DNA of 64,000 bases from Sulfitobacter sp. THAF37. GTDB lineage: Bacteria > Pseudomonadota > Alphaproteobacteria > Rhodobacterales > Rhodobacteraceae. The stretch covers positions 806,001 to 870,000 of the forward strand of contig NZ_CP045372.1 of the NCBI RefSeq assembly GCF_009363555.1, read 5' to 3'. The notes beneath the pieces were generated by a model, which worked only from the letters and a program-made list of their open reading frames with translations, was not told the DNA's origin and made no database searches. Position numbers and translations under genes: made by a program. This document shows positions 36,459-45,830 of the stretch, piece by piece; the first letter of the stretch is position 1; every line of letters starts with the position of its first letter.

Positions 36459-37998
36459 CGCTGCGCCCTCCCCTGTCGCATATCCAGAAGATACCAAGCG
36501 CCATGACCAGCAGCAGCAGCGCCGCGCCAGCGGCGGCCTGCATCTGGTAGGCGCCCATCAGCCGGTACATCTGCAACGGCAGCGTCGCGCGGTCGGGATC
36601 GGCGAACAGCGCGATCACGCCGAGGTCGCCGATGGACAACGCCCCTGTCAACCCGGCCGCAAAGCCGATCTGTGGCCGTAGACGCGGCAAAATCACCCAG
36701 CGCCACAATGACCATCCCCGCATCTTCAGCGCCGTGGCCAGCCGCCCATATTCACGCAGCGTATCCCGCAGGCGGGGCACCATGATCCGCAGGGCGAACG
36801 GCAACGCCATCAGCGCATTGACCAGCGCGGTCACCGGCAACGCCAGCACGGCGGGGTCTACCACCGGATTCAGCAGGATGAACCATCCCGTCCCGATCAT
36901 CAGTGGCGAGGCGGAGAGACCAAAAAGGCCTATTGCCTCAACACCCCCGGTCGCGCGCCCGGCGATCCACCCGGCCATCGGCAGCGCCAGCAGCAACAGG
37001 ACCACGATGCTCAGACCCGCGACACCCAGCGACACGCCCGCCGCCTGCCAGACCGATGCGGGCATCAGCGGCACCCCCAAGAGACCGCGCAGCACGACAG
37101 CCCCCAGCGGCACCAGCAGAAAGGCCGCGCCCAGCAGGATCAGCGCGATATCGGACCAGCGTTGCAGCCCGCTGCGGGCATCCCAACGCATCGGCACCCG
37201 GTCGAGACCGCCGCCGATGCCCACAGAAGGCACGAACCACAGTGCCGCCAGAGCCGCGGTTCCCGCGACGGCCAGTTGCACCAGCGACAGCAGGGCTGCG
37301 CGGGTCAGATCAAAGTCATAGCGAAAGGTCTGATAGATGGCGAGTTCAACGGTCGTGGCGCGCGGCCCCCCGCCCAGCGTCAGCGCCACGGCGAAACTGG
37401 TCAGGCAGATGACAAAGATCAGGGCGAAGGCTCCGGGCCCGATCTGGCGCAGCAGCGGCCATTCCAGTGTTCGCGCCACCGCACGTGGGCTAAGGTTCAG
37501 TTGCGCGACCAGCCGGAAGCGTTCCGCCGGCACCGCTTGCCAGCCCTGCAACAGAAGCCGCGTGGCCAGCGGCAAGTTAAAGAAAACATGGGCCAACACG
37601 ACACCGTGCAGCCCATAGACCGACAGCTCCGGCAGTCCAAGGGCCACAAGGCCGGTGTTGAGCAGCCCGTTGCGGCCGAAAACCGCCAGCAGCCCGATCA
37701 CCGCAACGATGACAGGCAGAATAAACGGCACCCCCAACAGCATCACCAGCACCCCGTGCCCGAAGAACCTCCGCCGCGCCAGGGCGCGGGCCAGCGGTAT
37801 CGCAAGCAACACGGAAAAGGCAGCCGAAAGCAGCGCCTGCACCACGGTAAAACGGATCGCCGCCAGATCGCCGGGGCCAAAGCCGCCCGGTTCGGCACGC
37901 GAGAGTATTCCGATGCCTGCGGCCAGCACCACCGCAACCGTCACGGCGGCAGCGGTGATGCCCGCGTTGCGCGTTACTGGGTCAGCGCGCTGCGCCAT
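36445..37998 (-). CDS. thiP: Thiamine ABC transporter permease
   Basis: The product is 517 aa with about twelve membrane segments and two permease (BPD) modules, each with an EAA-like loop: GWQAVPAERFRLVAQLNLSPR in the first half and EYGRLATALKMRGWSLWRWV in the second. ThiP is a fused homodimer-like permease of this family. Its start overlaps the thiB end by 25 bases. It belongs to the TPP-riboswitch-controlled thiBPQ operon. Confidence 0.94.
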   Translation of the reverse strand: MAQRADPVTRNAGITAAAVTVAVVLAAGIGILSRAEPGGFGPGDLAAIRFTVVQALLSAAFSVLLAIPLARALARRRFFGHGVLVMLLGVPFILPVIVAVIGLLAVFGRNGLLNTGLVALGLPELSVYGLHGVVLAHVFFNLPLATRLLLQGWQAVPAERFRLVAQLNLSPRAVARTLEWPLLRQIGPGAFALIFVICLTSFAVALTLGGGPRATTVELAIYQTFRYDFDLTRAALLSLVQLAVAGTAALAALWFVPSVGIGGGLDRVPMRWDARSGLQRWSDIALILLGAAFLLVPLGAVVLRGLLGVPLMPASVWQAAGVSLGVAGLSIVVLLLLALPMAGWIAGRATGGVEAIGLFGLSASPLMIGTGWFILLNPVVDPAVLALPVTALVNALMALPFALRIMVPRLRDTLREYGRLATALKMRGWSLWRWVILPRLRPQIGFAAGLTGALSIGDLGVIALFADPDRATLPLQMYRLMGAYQMQAAAGAALLLLVMALGIFWICDRGGRSGVAD

Positions 37999-38957
37999 GC
38001 CTCGATCGCCTTCTCCTGCACGGCGGCGGCTTCAGCCTCGTCGTAAAACAGCACCTTCTCGGGCAGGTCCAGTTCGGCCCAGCCTTCGGGCCATTGTTCC
38101 TGCGGCAGGGCCGAAGGCAGCGACCAGTTCGCGGTCGGAATCTGCGTCTGGAACGTGTCCGACATGACGAAGGACATGAACTGGTCCGCCAGCTCGGGCA
38201 CATCGGTTTGCGCCACCTTGGCCACGGTTTCGACCATGAAATAGTGACCCTCGGGGAACAGCGCCGCGTGCTTGGTGAAATCGTCTTCGGCGAACATGTG
38301 ATAGGCGGGCGAGGTGGTGTAGCTGAGCACCATGTCCGCTTCGCCATCGGTGAACATGCCGTAGGACGTCGACCAGTCCTTCGTGACCGTCAGGATTTTC
38401 GGGGCCAGCTTGCTCCAGGCCTCTTGCGCCTTGTCGCCATAGACGGCCTCGACCCACAGCACCAGCGCGAGACCGGAAATCGACGTGCGTGGATCCTGGA
38501 TCACAATCTTCACGTCGTCGGACATGTTCAGCAGATCGTCGAATGTCGCGGGCGGATTCTCCATCCGGGTGTCATCAAACACAAAGGCGGTATGCCCGTA
38601 GTTGAACGGCAGAAAGACGTCATCCGTCCACTCAATGGGCAGGGTCAGGTCGGAATTGTCTTGTCCATGCGGCGCGAAAAGCCCGGTCGACCGCGCCTTT
38701 GCCGTGACATCGGACGTCAGACCGATCACCACGTCCGCCTTGGTCCGCTCGCCTTCGAGCAGCAGGCGCGGCATCAGATCGCCGGTCGAGAATTGCAGAT
38801 CGCAATCGCAAACCTTCTCGAACTCGGTCTCGATCGTCGGGCCGGGGCCCCATTCGGATGTGAAGTAATCCCCCGCATAGACCGTCAGCACAGGCGTCTG
38901 GGCCTGCGCTGCGCCCGCGGCGAGTGTCATTGCAGCAGCAAAAGTGAGATGTCTCAT
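37974..38957 (-). CDS. thiB: Thiamine ABC transporter substrate-binding protein
   Basis: The product is 327 aa from ATG 38957 with TTGGAGGATGCC upstream (the TTG at 38969 is part of the SD). A signal peptide (about residues 1-19, ending AQAQ) exports it to the periplasm. ThiB-type sequence follows: LTVYAGDYFTSEWGPG, CDLQFSTGDLMPRLLLEG and VLSYTTSPAYHMF (about 220). It captures thiamine or its phosphates for ThiPQ. It is the first gene after the TPP riboswitch. Confidence 0.93.
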   Translation of the reverse strand: MRHLTFAAAMTLAAGAAQAQTPVLTVYAGDYFTSEWGPGPTIETEFEKVCDCDLQFSTGDLMPRLLLEGERTKADVVIGLTSDVTAKARSTGLFAPHGQDNSDLTLPIEWTDDVFLPFNYGHTAFVFDDTRMENPPATFDDLLNMSDDVKIVIQDPRTSISGLALVLWVEAVYGDKAQEAWSKLAPKILTVTKDWSTSYGMFTDGEADMVLSYTTSPAYHMFAEDDFTKHAALFPEGHYFMVETVAKVAQTDVPELADQFMSFVMSDTFQTQIPTANWSLPSALPQEQWPEGWAELDLPEKVLFYDEAEAAAVQEKAIEAWRSALTQ

Positions 38958-39001
38958 GGCATCCTCCAATATGCGGCGTCAGAAAGCGTTGGATGGATGT
39001 C

Positions 39002-39089
39002 CATACCTTCCCTCCGCCGGTGTTAACCGGTTCAGGTTCAACGGGTCCGCACTCACGTACATCTCAGCTTTTCAGCCCCCCGAGGTATG
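39002..39089 (-). promoter_or_regulatory. TPP riboswitch (THI element) for thiBPQ
   Basis: On the minus strand the element begins with CATACC pairing with GGTATG at the far end. It contains TCGGGGGGCTG, the conserved AGCTGAGATGTACG, GACCCGTTGAACCTGA and CCGGTTAACACCGGCGGAGGGA. The CTGAGA and ACCTGA cores are intact. It ends about 45 bases before thiB. TPP binding normally represses the thiamine transport operon. A TTGCAA-17-TAGCTC pair upstream (minus strand, around 39100-39130) is a possible promoter. Confidence 0.96.
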
Positions 39090-39183
39090 ACAAGAGCTAG
39101 GCCGCCGGTTGCGGACTTGCAAGGCGAAACCGCTTGAGGCCCCCCAACGGCCCCGGTAACAGGGTCATCAAAGGAGCTTCGCA

Positions 39184-40515
39184 ATGTCGATCAACAGCTT
39201 TGGCCACCTTTTCCGTGTGACCACATGGGGCGAAAGCCACGGACCCGCCCTGGGTGCCACGGTCGATGGTTGCCCCCCCGGCGTCCCGGTGGATGCCGAA
39301 ATGATCCAGCACTGGCTGGACCGCCGCAAACCGGGGCAGAACAAATACACGACGCAACGGCGCGAGGCGGACGAGGTCCGCATCCTGTCGGGTGTGTTCG
39401 AAGGGGTGACGACCGGAACACCGGTTCAGCTGATGATCGAGAACACCGACCAGCGGTCAAAGGACTACGGAGACATCAAGGACAAGTTCCGCCCCGGCCA
39501 CGCCGACATCACCTATTTCCAGAAATACGGTGTGCGCGACTATCGCGGTGGCGGGCGGTCCTCGGCCCGTGAAACCGCAGCTCGGGTGGCGGCAGGTGGA
39601 CTGGCCCGCGAGGCGATCAGGGCAATGGCGCCCGATGTGCAGATCACCGGCTACATGGTGCAGATGGGCCCGCACAAGATCGACCGCGATGCCTTTGACT
39701 GGGACCAGATCGAACAGAACCCGTTCTGGGTACCCGATGCCAAAGCCGCGACCGATTGGGCCGACTACCTTGACGGGCTGCGCAAATCCGGCAGCAGCGT
39801 GGGCGCCATCATCGAAGTTGTCGCCCGCGGCGTGCCCGCCGGTCTTGGCGCCCCGGTCTACGGCAAGCTGGACACCGATCTGGCCGCCGCGATGATGAGC
39901 ATCAACGCGGTGAAAGGCGTGGAGATCGGTGAAGGCATGTCGGCGGCGATGCTGACCGGCGAGCTGAACGCGGATGAAATATTCGCTCCCACCGCGTCCG
40001 AGGACATCGTCGAGGTCTTTTTCAAAGGTGCCAGACTGGACTCCACCGGAGCATATATCATCCGTCCTCAGAACGAGAACGACAAGGAACGCTGGTTCAA
40101 GGTGAAGGATCTGTTCCATTTCACCGAGACCAAGGGCGGCATGACGCTTCAGGTCGTGCGCAAGGCGCTGAACAAGCGCATGATTGCAAATGGCGGCCTG
40201 CCGGTCGTGAAACGGGCGGGGCCGAAATACTCTTCCAACCACGCGGGCGGCATTCTCGGCGGGATCAGCACGGGTCAGGACATCGTGGTGCGCTTCGCGG
40301 TCAAGCCGACCTCGAGCATCCTTACCACGCGCAGGACGATCACCAAAACCGGCGAGGAAACCGAGATCATCACCAAGGGCCGCCACGACCCCTGCGTCGG
40401 CATCCGCGCGGTCCCGGTGGGCGAGGCGATGATGGCCTGCGTGCTGCTTGACCACATGCTGCTGCACCGGGGACAGGTGGGCGAGAATCGCGGCATCATC
40501 GGCCCGGGCGCATGA
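39184..40515 (+). CDS. aroC: Chorismate synthase with a large internal insertion
   Basis: The product is 443 aa, against about 360-370 for most bacterial AroC. It converts EPSP to chorismate using reduced FMN. Family signatures are intact: [20 protein letters not shown] (residue 5 onward), [36 protein letters not shown] and the C-terminal [14 protein letters not shown]. The extra residues lie at about 268-348 (39985-40227), between NADEIF and [12 protein letters not shown], where relatives have only about eight residues. The frame is open across the insertion. The SD is AAAGGAG. Confidence 0.94.
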   Translation: MSINSFGHLFRVTTWGESHGPALGATVDGCPPGVPVDAEMIQHWLDRRKPGQNKYTTQRREADEVRILSGVFEGVTTGTPVQLMIENTDQRSKDYGDIKDKFRPGHADITYFQKYGVRDYRGGGRSSARETAARVAAGGLAREAIRAMAPDVQITGYMVQMGPHKIDRDAFDWDQIEQNPFWVPDAKAATDWADYLDGLRKSGSSVGAIIEVVARGVPAGLGAPVYGKLDTDLAAAMMSINAVKGVEIGEGMSAAMLTGELNADEIFAPTASEDIVEVFFKGARLDSTGAYIIRPQNENDKERWFKVKDLFHFTETKGGMTLQVVRKALNKRMIANGGLPVVKRAGPKYSSNHAGGILGGISTGQDIVVRFAVKPTSSILTTRRTITKTGEETEIITKGRHDPCVGIRAVPVGEAMMACVLLDHMLLHRGQVGENRGIIGPGA

Positions 40516-40522
40516 GCCATCC

Positions 40523-41458
40523 ATGAAGGTCGAGGATTTCTCAGCAAGACCCGCGCTCGGCGTTGCTCTCAAGATCACGGCGATTTTCCTGTTCACCTGC
40601 ATGTCGGCGATCATCAAATCCACTTCGGACGAGATTCCGCCGGGCGAACAGGTCTTCTTCCGATCCCTCTTTGCCATCCCGATCATCCTGATCTGGCTCG
40701 CTCACCGTGGACAGTTGAAAATCGGGCTCAAGGCAAAGAACCCGATGGGACACGTCTGGCGCGGGCTGTTCGGAACCACCGCGATGGGCCTGACCTTTGC
40801 CGGTCTGGGCCTGCTGCCCCTGCCCGAAGTCACGGCCATCGGGTTCGCCACCCCGATCTTCACCGTATTGCTGGCCGCGGTGATGCTGGGCGAACGCATC
40901 CGGCTGCTACGAATCAGCGCGGTGGCGGTCGGGCTGTTCGGGGTGCTGATCATCCTTTGGCCCCGCTTCGGCAGTTCACAGCTTGACCACATGGCCACCG
41001 TCGGCGCCATGCTGATCCTCGGCGCAACCATGATGCGCAGCCTGGTCCAGGTACACCTGCGTCAATTGGTGCAGAACGAACACACCGCCGCCATCGTCTT
41101 TTATTTCTCCGCCACCGCTTCGGTGCTGTCACTGCTCACCCTGCCGTTCGGCTGGGTCGTCCCCACCGGCCAGACCGCGCTGCTGCTGGTCTCTGCCGGG
41201 CTGGTCGGCGGGGTCGCACAAATTCTCGTCACGTCGTCCTACCGGTTCGGCTCCGTGTCGATGCTGGCCCCCTACGATTATACCTCAATGCTGTTTGCGA
41301 TCATCCTCGGCTACGTGATCTTCGGCGAACTGCCCACGATCATGATGCTGGCGGGGGCCGCGCTGGTGATCTGCGCGGGCGTTCTCGTTATCTGGCGCGA
41401 GCACCAGCTGGGCATGGACCGCAGCAAAGTACGGGCCGTATCCGACCCGAAATCCTGA
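40523..41458 (+). CDS. EamA/DMT-superfamily transporter
   Basis: The product is 311 aa from ATG 40523, eight bases after aroC; the longer frame into aroC is rejected. Ten membrane segments form two EamA repeats, with the cores GLTFAGLGLLPLPEVTAIGFATPIF and APYDYTSMLFAIILGYVIFGELP. The substrate is unknown. The AGCCATCC start context lacks a strong SD, which suggests coupling to aroC translation. Confidence 0.87.
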   Translation: MKVEDFSARPALGVALKITAIFLFTCMSAIIKSTSDEIPPGEQVFFRSLFAIPIILIWLAHRGQLKIGLKAKNPMGHVWRGLFGTTAMGLTFAGLGLLPLPEVTAIGFATPIFTVLLAAVMLGERIRLLRISAVAVGLFGVLIILWPRFGSSQLDHMATVGAMLILGATMMRSLVQVHLRQLVQNEHTAAIVFYFSATASVLSLLTLPFGWVVPTGQTALLLVSAGLVGGVAQILVTSSYRFGSVSMLAPYDYTSMLFAIILGYVIFGELPTIMMLAGAALVICAGVLVIWREHQLGMDRSKVRAVSDPKS

Positions 41459-41478
41459 CCCTCGAATAGGAGAGTGCC

Positions 41479-42075
41479 ATGACCGATCAGTCCCACAAGG
41501 AAAAGATGCAAGAGCGTCAGACCGAGCAGCGCAAGAAGGTGGCCGAACTGCAGGACCCCGAGGCTGGGCTGGTGCTGGTCCACACCGGCGCAGGCAAGGG
41601 CAAGTCATCCTCCGCCTTCGGCGTCGTGGTACGTGCCCTCGGCTGGAAGCAACGTGTTGGCGTCGTCCAGTTCATCAAGGGCAAGTGGAAGACCGGCGAG
41701 CGGCTGTTTTTTGACCGGCTCGGCGGCGTGGATTGGCACACCATGGGCGAAGGTTTCACCTGGGACACCCAGGACAAGGAACGCGATATCGCCGCCGCCC
41801 AGGCCGCCTTTGCCAAGGCCCGCGAGATGATGGAAAGCGGCGACTATGATCTGGTCGTGCTGGACGAGATCAACATCGCCATGCGGTATGAATACCTGTC
41901 TGTCGATCAGGTCATCGAAGGGCTGGAGGCCCGCGACAAGCGTACCGGCGTGATCCTGACCGGCCGCGATGCGAAACCGGAACTCTGCGACTATGCCGAC
42001 CTGGTCACTGAAATGACCGAGGTGAAACACCCCTTCAAGGCCGGGATCAAGGCGCAGAAGGGCGTTGATTTCTGA
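41479..42075 (+). CDS. cobO: Cob(I)yrinic acid a,c-diamide adenosyltransferase
   Basis: The product is 198 aa, CobO/BtuR/CobA class. It attaches the adenosyl group from ATP to the corrinoid cobalt in cobalamin synthesis or salvage. The P-loop VHTGAGKGKSSSAFG (about residues 34-48), GVVQFIKGKWKTGER, VVLDEINIAMRYEYL and LTGRDAKPELCDYADLVTEM are all family motifs. The SD is ATAGGAG. It overlaps the next gene by one base (TGATG). No other cob genes are in the window. Confidence 0.95.
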   Translation: MTDQSHKEKMQERQTEQRKKVAELQDPEAGLVLVHTGAGKGKSSSAFGVVVRALGWKQRVGVVQFIKGKWKTGERLFFDRLGGVDWHTMGEGFTWDTQDKERDIAAAQAAFAKAREMMESGDYDLVVLDEINIAMRYEYLSVDQVIEGLEARDKRTGVILTGRDAKPELCDYADLVTEMTEVKHPFKAGIKAQKGVDF

Positions 42076-42848
42076 TGACGACCCAAGACGGCAAGACCGC
42101 GAAAGTTGCGCTCGTCACTGGCGCTGCGCGTGGCATCGGGCTGGCCACCGCAAGGCTCTTTATCGAAGAGGGCTGGCTGGTCGCGGCACTGGACCGCGAC
42201 GCGGAGGAATTGCAAAAGGCAACCGCCGACCTTGGTCAGGCGGCCAGCGCCTATGTCTGCGATGTGTCGGACCCGGGGGCAGTGGACCAGACCGTCGCGG
42301 ATGTGCTCTTGCACTTCGGGCGGATCGACGCGCTGGTGAACAACGCGGGCGTCGCCGATTTCGGCCCGATCGAACAGACAGATTTCGGCCGGTGGCGCCG
42401 GGTGATGGACACCAACCTCGATGGCGTATTCCTGATGTCGCAGGCGGTCACACCGGCGCTGAAGGAGACAAAGGGCGCCCTGGTCAACATCGCCTCCATC
42501 TCCGGGTTGCGTGCCTCTACTCTTCGGGTCGCCTATGGCACCTCCAAGGCTGCGGTTATCCAGCTGACCAGGCAACAGGCGGCGGAACTGGGTGAATACG
42601 GCATCCGCGCCAACTGCGTCTGCCCCGGCCCGGTGCGGACCAAACTGGCGATGGCCGTGCATACCCAGGACATCATCGACGCCTACCATGACGCGATACC
42701 GCTGAACCGCTACGGCACGGAGCGCGAGATCGCCGAAGTCATCGTATTCCTCTGCGCGGAGAAGGCCAGCTATGTCACCGGGCAGGTCATCGCTTCTGAC
42801 GGCGGTTTTGAAAGCACGGGCGTCGGCCTGTCCGCGCTGCGCAAATAG
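42075..42848 (+). CDS. Short-chain dehydrogenase/reductase
   Basis: The product is 257 aa with a classical SDR fold. The NAD(P)-binding GAARGIGLATA (about residues 16-26), NNAGVADFG, the catalytic Ser in NIASISG and the YxxxK in VAYGTSKAA (about 154-158) are all present, followed by CPGPVRTKL. An acidic residue after the second strand (ALDRDAEEL) suggests NAD preference. The substrate is unknown. It is translationally coupled to cobO, but there is no evidence of a role in cobalamin metabolism. Confidence 0.9.
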   Translation: MTTQDGKTAKVALVTGAARGIGLATARLFIEEGWLVAALDRDAEELQKATADLGQAASAYVCDVSDPGAVDQTVADVLLHFGRIDALVNNAGVADFGPIEQTDFGRWRRVMDTNLDGVFLMSQAVTPALKETKGALVNIASISGLRASTLRVAYGTSKAAVIQLTRQQAAELGEYGIRANCVCPGPVRTKLAMAVHTQDIIDAYHDAIPLNRYGTEREIAEVIVFLCAEKASYVTGQVIASDGGFESTGVGLSALRK

Positions 42849-42872
42849 GGCGGACCTGTTCGGCCCGCCCTA
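42846..42872. terminator. Hairpin between the SDR gene and phoD
   Basis: TAGGGCGGACC and GGCCCGCCCTA pair with one mismatch around the loop TGTTC, starting at the SDR stop codon. The T-run is weak on both strands, so efficiency is uncertain. It separates convergent genes. Confidence 0.5.
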
Positions 42873-42895
42873 CGTGATACCTCGAACGGCGTGAT

Positions 42896-44449
42896 TCAGA
42901 TCGACGCGCCCTTGGGGTCCAGCGTGACCGAGTAAAGTTCGGTATCTGCCCGGTCCATCAGCCGCACCGTCATCTGCTGCGTCTGCGCGTCGATGTCGAC
43001 AAGGCCAAAGAACTGCAATCCGGCGCTCGGCGGCAGGTTCACCTGACCCTCAGCGGGCGCCTTGACGAACTTCAGCTCCGGGCCAAATGTCGCGTCCAGC
43101 GCGTTCGGCCCGAAGGTGCCCGCGTGCAGCGGCCCTGACACGAATTCCCAGAACGGTTCAAAGTCCTGGAACTGCGCTTTGTCGGGGTTGTAATAATGTG
43201 CCGCCGTGTAATGCACATCTGCGGTGAACCAGACGGTGTTCTGCACCCGCGCGTTCTTGATGAACCGCAGCAATTCCGCGATTTCAAGCTCTCGACCGCC
43301 GGGGGCGCCGTCGTTCTTGTTGGCCACGCCTTCGATCTTGTCGCCATCCGGCACTACCAGACCAATCGGCATGTCGGAGGCGATCACTTTCCACGTCGCC
43401 GTGGAGTTTGTCAGCTCCCGCTTGAGCCATGCCATCTGTTCGGACCCCAGGATCGTGCTGTCCGCGTTGATCTCGCTTTCCTGAGATGCACCATTCGGGC
43501 CTCGGTAGCTGCGCAGATCCAGAAAGAAAACGTCCAGCATCGGACCATAGTTGATCTTGCGGTAGACGCGGTTCGGCTCTGCGGGCGTGATCCGCAGCGG
43601 TGTCATCTCGTGGAACGCCTGAGCGGCGCGGGCCGCCAGGACATGCACGGATTTTTCGGTGTAACGGTCATCGCCGCTCAGGTCCTTGGAGGCGGACCAG
43701 TTGTTGACGACCTCGTGGTCGTCCCACTGCATGAACGTCGGCACCTGCGCATTCAACGCCCGCACATGTTCGTCCAGCATGTTGTATTTCCACTGGCCGC
43801 GATATTCGTCCAGCGTTTCGGCGACCTTGCGCTTTTCATCGGGCAGGACAACGTTCTTCCACACACCGCCGTCGGGCAATTCGACCTCATCCTGCATCGG
43901 GCCATCGGCATAGATCGTGTCGCCCGAGTGCAGGAAGAAATCAGGCGTATGGCGGGCCATCGTGGCATAGGTCCGCATGCCATCCGCGTCGATGCCCCAG
44001 CCCTGACCGGCCGTGTCGCCGGACCAGGCAAATCGCACATCGCGGCGCGCCGTGGGGGCGGTGCGGAACCGGCCCACCAAGGGTTCGGAGGTCACGTTGA
44101 GGTCGGTCAGATCGGCGGCGGTGAACCGGTAAAAGATGTCCTGATCGCTCGGCAGGTCCTGCAGCAGGCGCTTGACCGCCATGTCATGGCCCGGCACCGC
44201 GTCCATGCTGGGCAGCTGCCGTGCATTTGCAAAGCTCTCCGTGGTCGACACTTCGACCATGACACGCGATGGGCGGTCGGTCCGGGTCCAGATCATGCCG
44301 GAGTTCGTATCCACATCCCCGGACTGGACACCGTGGGTGAACACGGGCCGGGAGGACGCACGGCTGATGGCCGGCATCGCCAGCGTTGCGGCAAAGGCGG
44401 CGGACCCCGCCAGCATGGAGCGGCGGGTCGGGCGCAGAAGTCTGGTCAT
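42896..44449 (-). CDS. phoD: PhoD-type alkaline phosphatase
   Basis: The product is 517 aa from ATG 44449. A twin-arginine signal (RPTRRSMLAGSAAFAATL, residues 7-24) exports the folded enzyme. It matches PhoD, a calcium/iron phosphodiesterase-phosphatase: FAWSGDTAGQGWG, FLHSGDTIYADG (about residue 178), TFMQWDDHEVVNNW (about 250) and the late WFTADVHYTAAHYYN (about 405), all of which carry metal-ligand Asp/His. PhoD releases phosphate from organic phosphate in P-limited cells. A Pho box lies upstream, supporting control by PhoB. Confidence 0.93.
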   Translation of the reverse strand: MTRLLRPTRRSMLAGSAAFAATLAMPAISRASSRPVFTHGVQSGDVDTNSGMIWTRTDRPSRVMVEVSTTESFANARQLPSMDAVPGHDMAVKRLLQDLPSDQDIFYRFTAADLTDLNVTSEPLVGRFRTAPTARRDVRFAWSGDTAGQGWGIDADGMRTYATMARHTPDFFLHSGDTIYADGPMQDEVELPDGGVWKNVVLPDEKRKVAETLDEYRGQWKYNMLDEHVRALNAQVPTFMQWDDHEVVNNWSASKDLSGDDRYTEKSVHVLAARAAQAFHEMTPLRITPAEPNRVYRKINYGPMLDVFFLDLRSYRGPNGASQESEINADSTILGSEQMAWLKRELTNSTATWKVIASDMPIGLVVPDGDKIEGVANKNDGAPGGRELEIAELLRFIKNARVQNTVWFTADVHYTAAHYYNPDKAQFQDFEPFWEFVSGPLHAGTFGPNALDATFGPELKFVKAPAEGQVNLPPSAGLQFFGLVDIDAQTQQMTVRLMDRADTELYSVTLDPKGASI

Positions 44450-44511
44450 GGATGGGTTTCCCTGTCTGGATGAATTCTGCGCCACACAAACCGCAGCCGC
44501 GTAACGGCCTG

Positions 44512-44551
44512 CCGACAGTTTCATGACAAGTCTTTCAAGCTTTCATGACAG
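44512..44551 (-). promoter_or_regulatory. Pho box upstream of phoD
   Basis: On the minus strand the sequence reads CTGTCATGAAA (44541-44551), an 11-base spacer, TTGTCATGAAA (44519-44529), then CTGTCGG (44512-44518). The TTGTCAT-GAAA-CTGTC unit matches the PhoB box pattern of 7-bp direct repeats spaced by 4 AT-rich bases, in 11-bp phase. It ends 62 bases before the phoD start. Confidence 0.75.
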
Positions 44552-44723
44552 CATCCGACACATCCCGTCTCACCGGGTTCCCCGTGGGTAATTACCCGGC
44601 CCCTGCCCGGTTCAGCCCGGACCAATCCACCGGGGATTCCCGTGACCGGGAAGTTTTCGTGTAACCTTTGCTCAGGGCCCGACCGAATCTCGCCCGCGGC
44701 CCGCAATTCTAGGGAGGAAAACC

Positions 44724-45668
44724 ATGACAAGATTGATGACCGCCACACTGGCCGCGCTGGTACTGGCGGCAAATGCCAGCTTCGCGCAGGATTGCGCGCC
44801 TTCGAAATGGGGTGCGGATGACACGATCGGTTCCGCCAACCTGGTGACGCCCGAACGCACGCTGGAGGCTGCCAAGCTGATCAAACAGGGTAAATCCATG
44901 CCGCTGGGCATCACCATCGGACCGGACACACCCGCCTTTCCGCCCCGGTCGCTGAACCTGCAGGTGGTGCAACCGAACCAGCAGGGCGGGCAGAAATTGT
45001 CCAGCTTCGGCTACGAGGGCAATTACAACGACGATATACTCCAAACCTGGATCGGCATCGGTTCGCAGCTGGATGGGCTGGGGCATCTGGGCGAAGGCGG
45101 GCATTACTACAACTGCCTCGACGAAAAGGAGATTTCCGCCATCACCGGCCTGACCAAGCTGGGCACCCATGACGTGCCGCCACTGGTCGGACGGGCCGTG
45201 ATCCTCGACATGGCCAAACATGCCGGCAAAGAGGTTATGGCCGCCGGGGAACACTTCGGATCGGAAGAGATAAAGGCTGCCGCCGAGGCGCAAGGCATCA
45301 CCATGGGTGAGGGCGACATCATCCTGTTTCACACCGGCTGGACCGAAGGGATGCTGGAAAGCGACCCGATGCAATGGGGCAGCGCGGAACCCGGCCTGAC
45401 AAACGAGGGCGCGGTCTATCTCGCCTCGCTCAACCCGCTGGCGGTGGGCGCTGATACCTGGGGGCTGGATGCCATCCCGCCCGCTGAAGGGGACAAGGTG
45501 TTCTATGGCCATGTCACCCTGCTGAAGGACAACGGGATCTACATTCTTGAGACCATGAACGTCGGCCCCTTGCTACGCGACGGGGTGAACGAGTTCATGT
45601 TTGTCCTCGGCCAGCCCCGGATCAAGGGAACGGTCCAGGCAATGATCAACCCAGTTGCCCTCTACTGA
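44724..45668 (+). CDS. Secreted cyclase-family protein (kynurenine formamidase-like fold)
   Basis: The product is 314 aa. A signal peptide (about residues 1-21, ending SFAQ) sends it to the periplasm. The cyclase family (PF04199) includes metal-dependent amidohydrolases such as arylformamidase. The usual H-x-G-T-H-x-D-x-P-x-H motif appears as GIGSQLDGLGHLG (about residue 115), keeping Asp and the last His but replacing the second His with Gln, as in a subset of the family. GDIILFHTGWTEG and AVGADTWGLD are also conserved. The substrate is unknown. Confidence 0.85.
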   Translation: MTRLMTATLAALVLAANASFAQDCAPSKWGADDTIGSANLVTPERTLEAAKLIKQGKSMPLGITIGPDTPAFPPRSLNLQVVQPNQQGGQKLSSFGYEGNYNDDILQTWIGIGSQLDGLGHLGEGGHYYNCLDEKEISAITGLTKLGTHDVPPLVGRAVILDMAKHAGKEVMAAGEHFGSEEIKAAAEAQGITMGEGDIILFHTGWTEGMLESDPMQWGSAEPGLTNEGAVYLASLNPLAVGADTWGLDAIPPAEGDKVFYGHVTLLKDNGIYILETMNVGPLLRDGVNEFMFVLGQPRIKGTVQAMINPVALY

Positions 45669-45679
45669 ACGCTAAGACT

Positions 45680-45710
45680 GCCGCGCCCGGCCAACACGGG
45701 CGCGGCTTTT
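45680..45710 (+). terminator. Rho-independent terminator after the cyclase gene
   Basis: GCCGCGCCCG (45680-45689) and CGGGCGCGGC (45697-45706) form a perfect 10-bp stem with a 7-base loop, followed by TTTT. It lies 11 bases after the stop at 45668. Confidence 0.85.
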
Positions 45711-45830
45711 CGTCCTGGATTACGACTGCGCCGCTTTCAAGAAGATACCGGCCAAAAATCGTTGCTCTCGGCCAGTTCAGCGTTGATCCGTCTGGCAGGC
45801 GCCAGCCTCCCCCACAGACTCGGGCGGCTG

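Noticed and set aside
43196..44473. 425-codon plus-strand frame antisense to phoD
   Set aside because: Shadow of the PhoD gene; it has no coherent motif and covers the Tat signal region.
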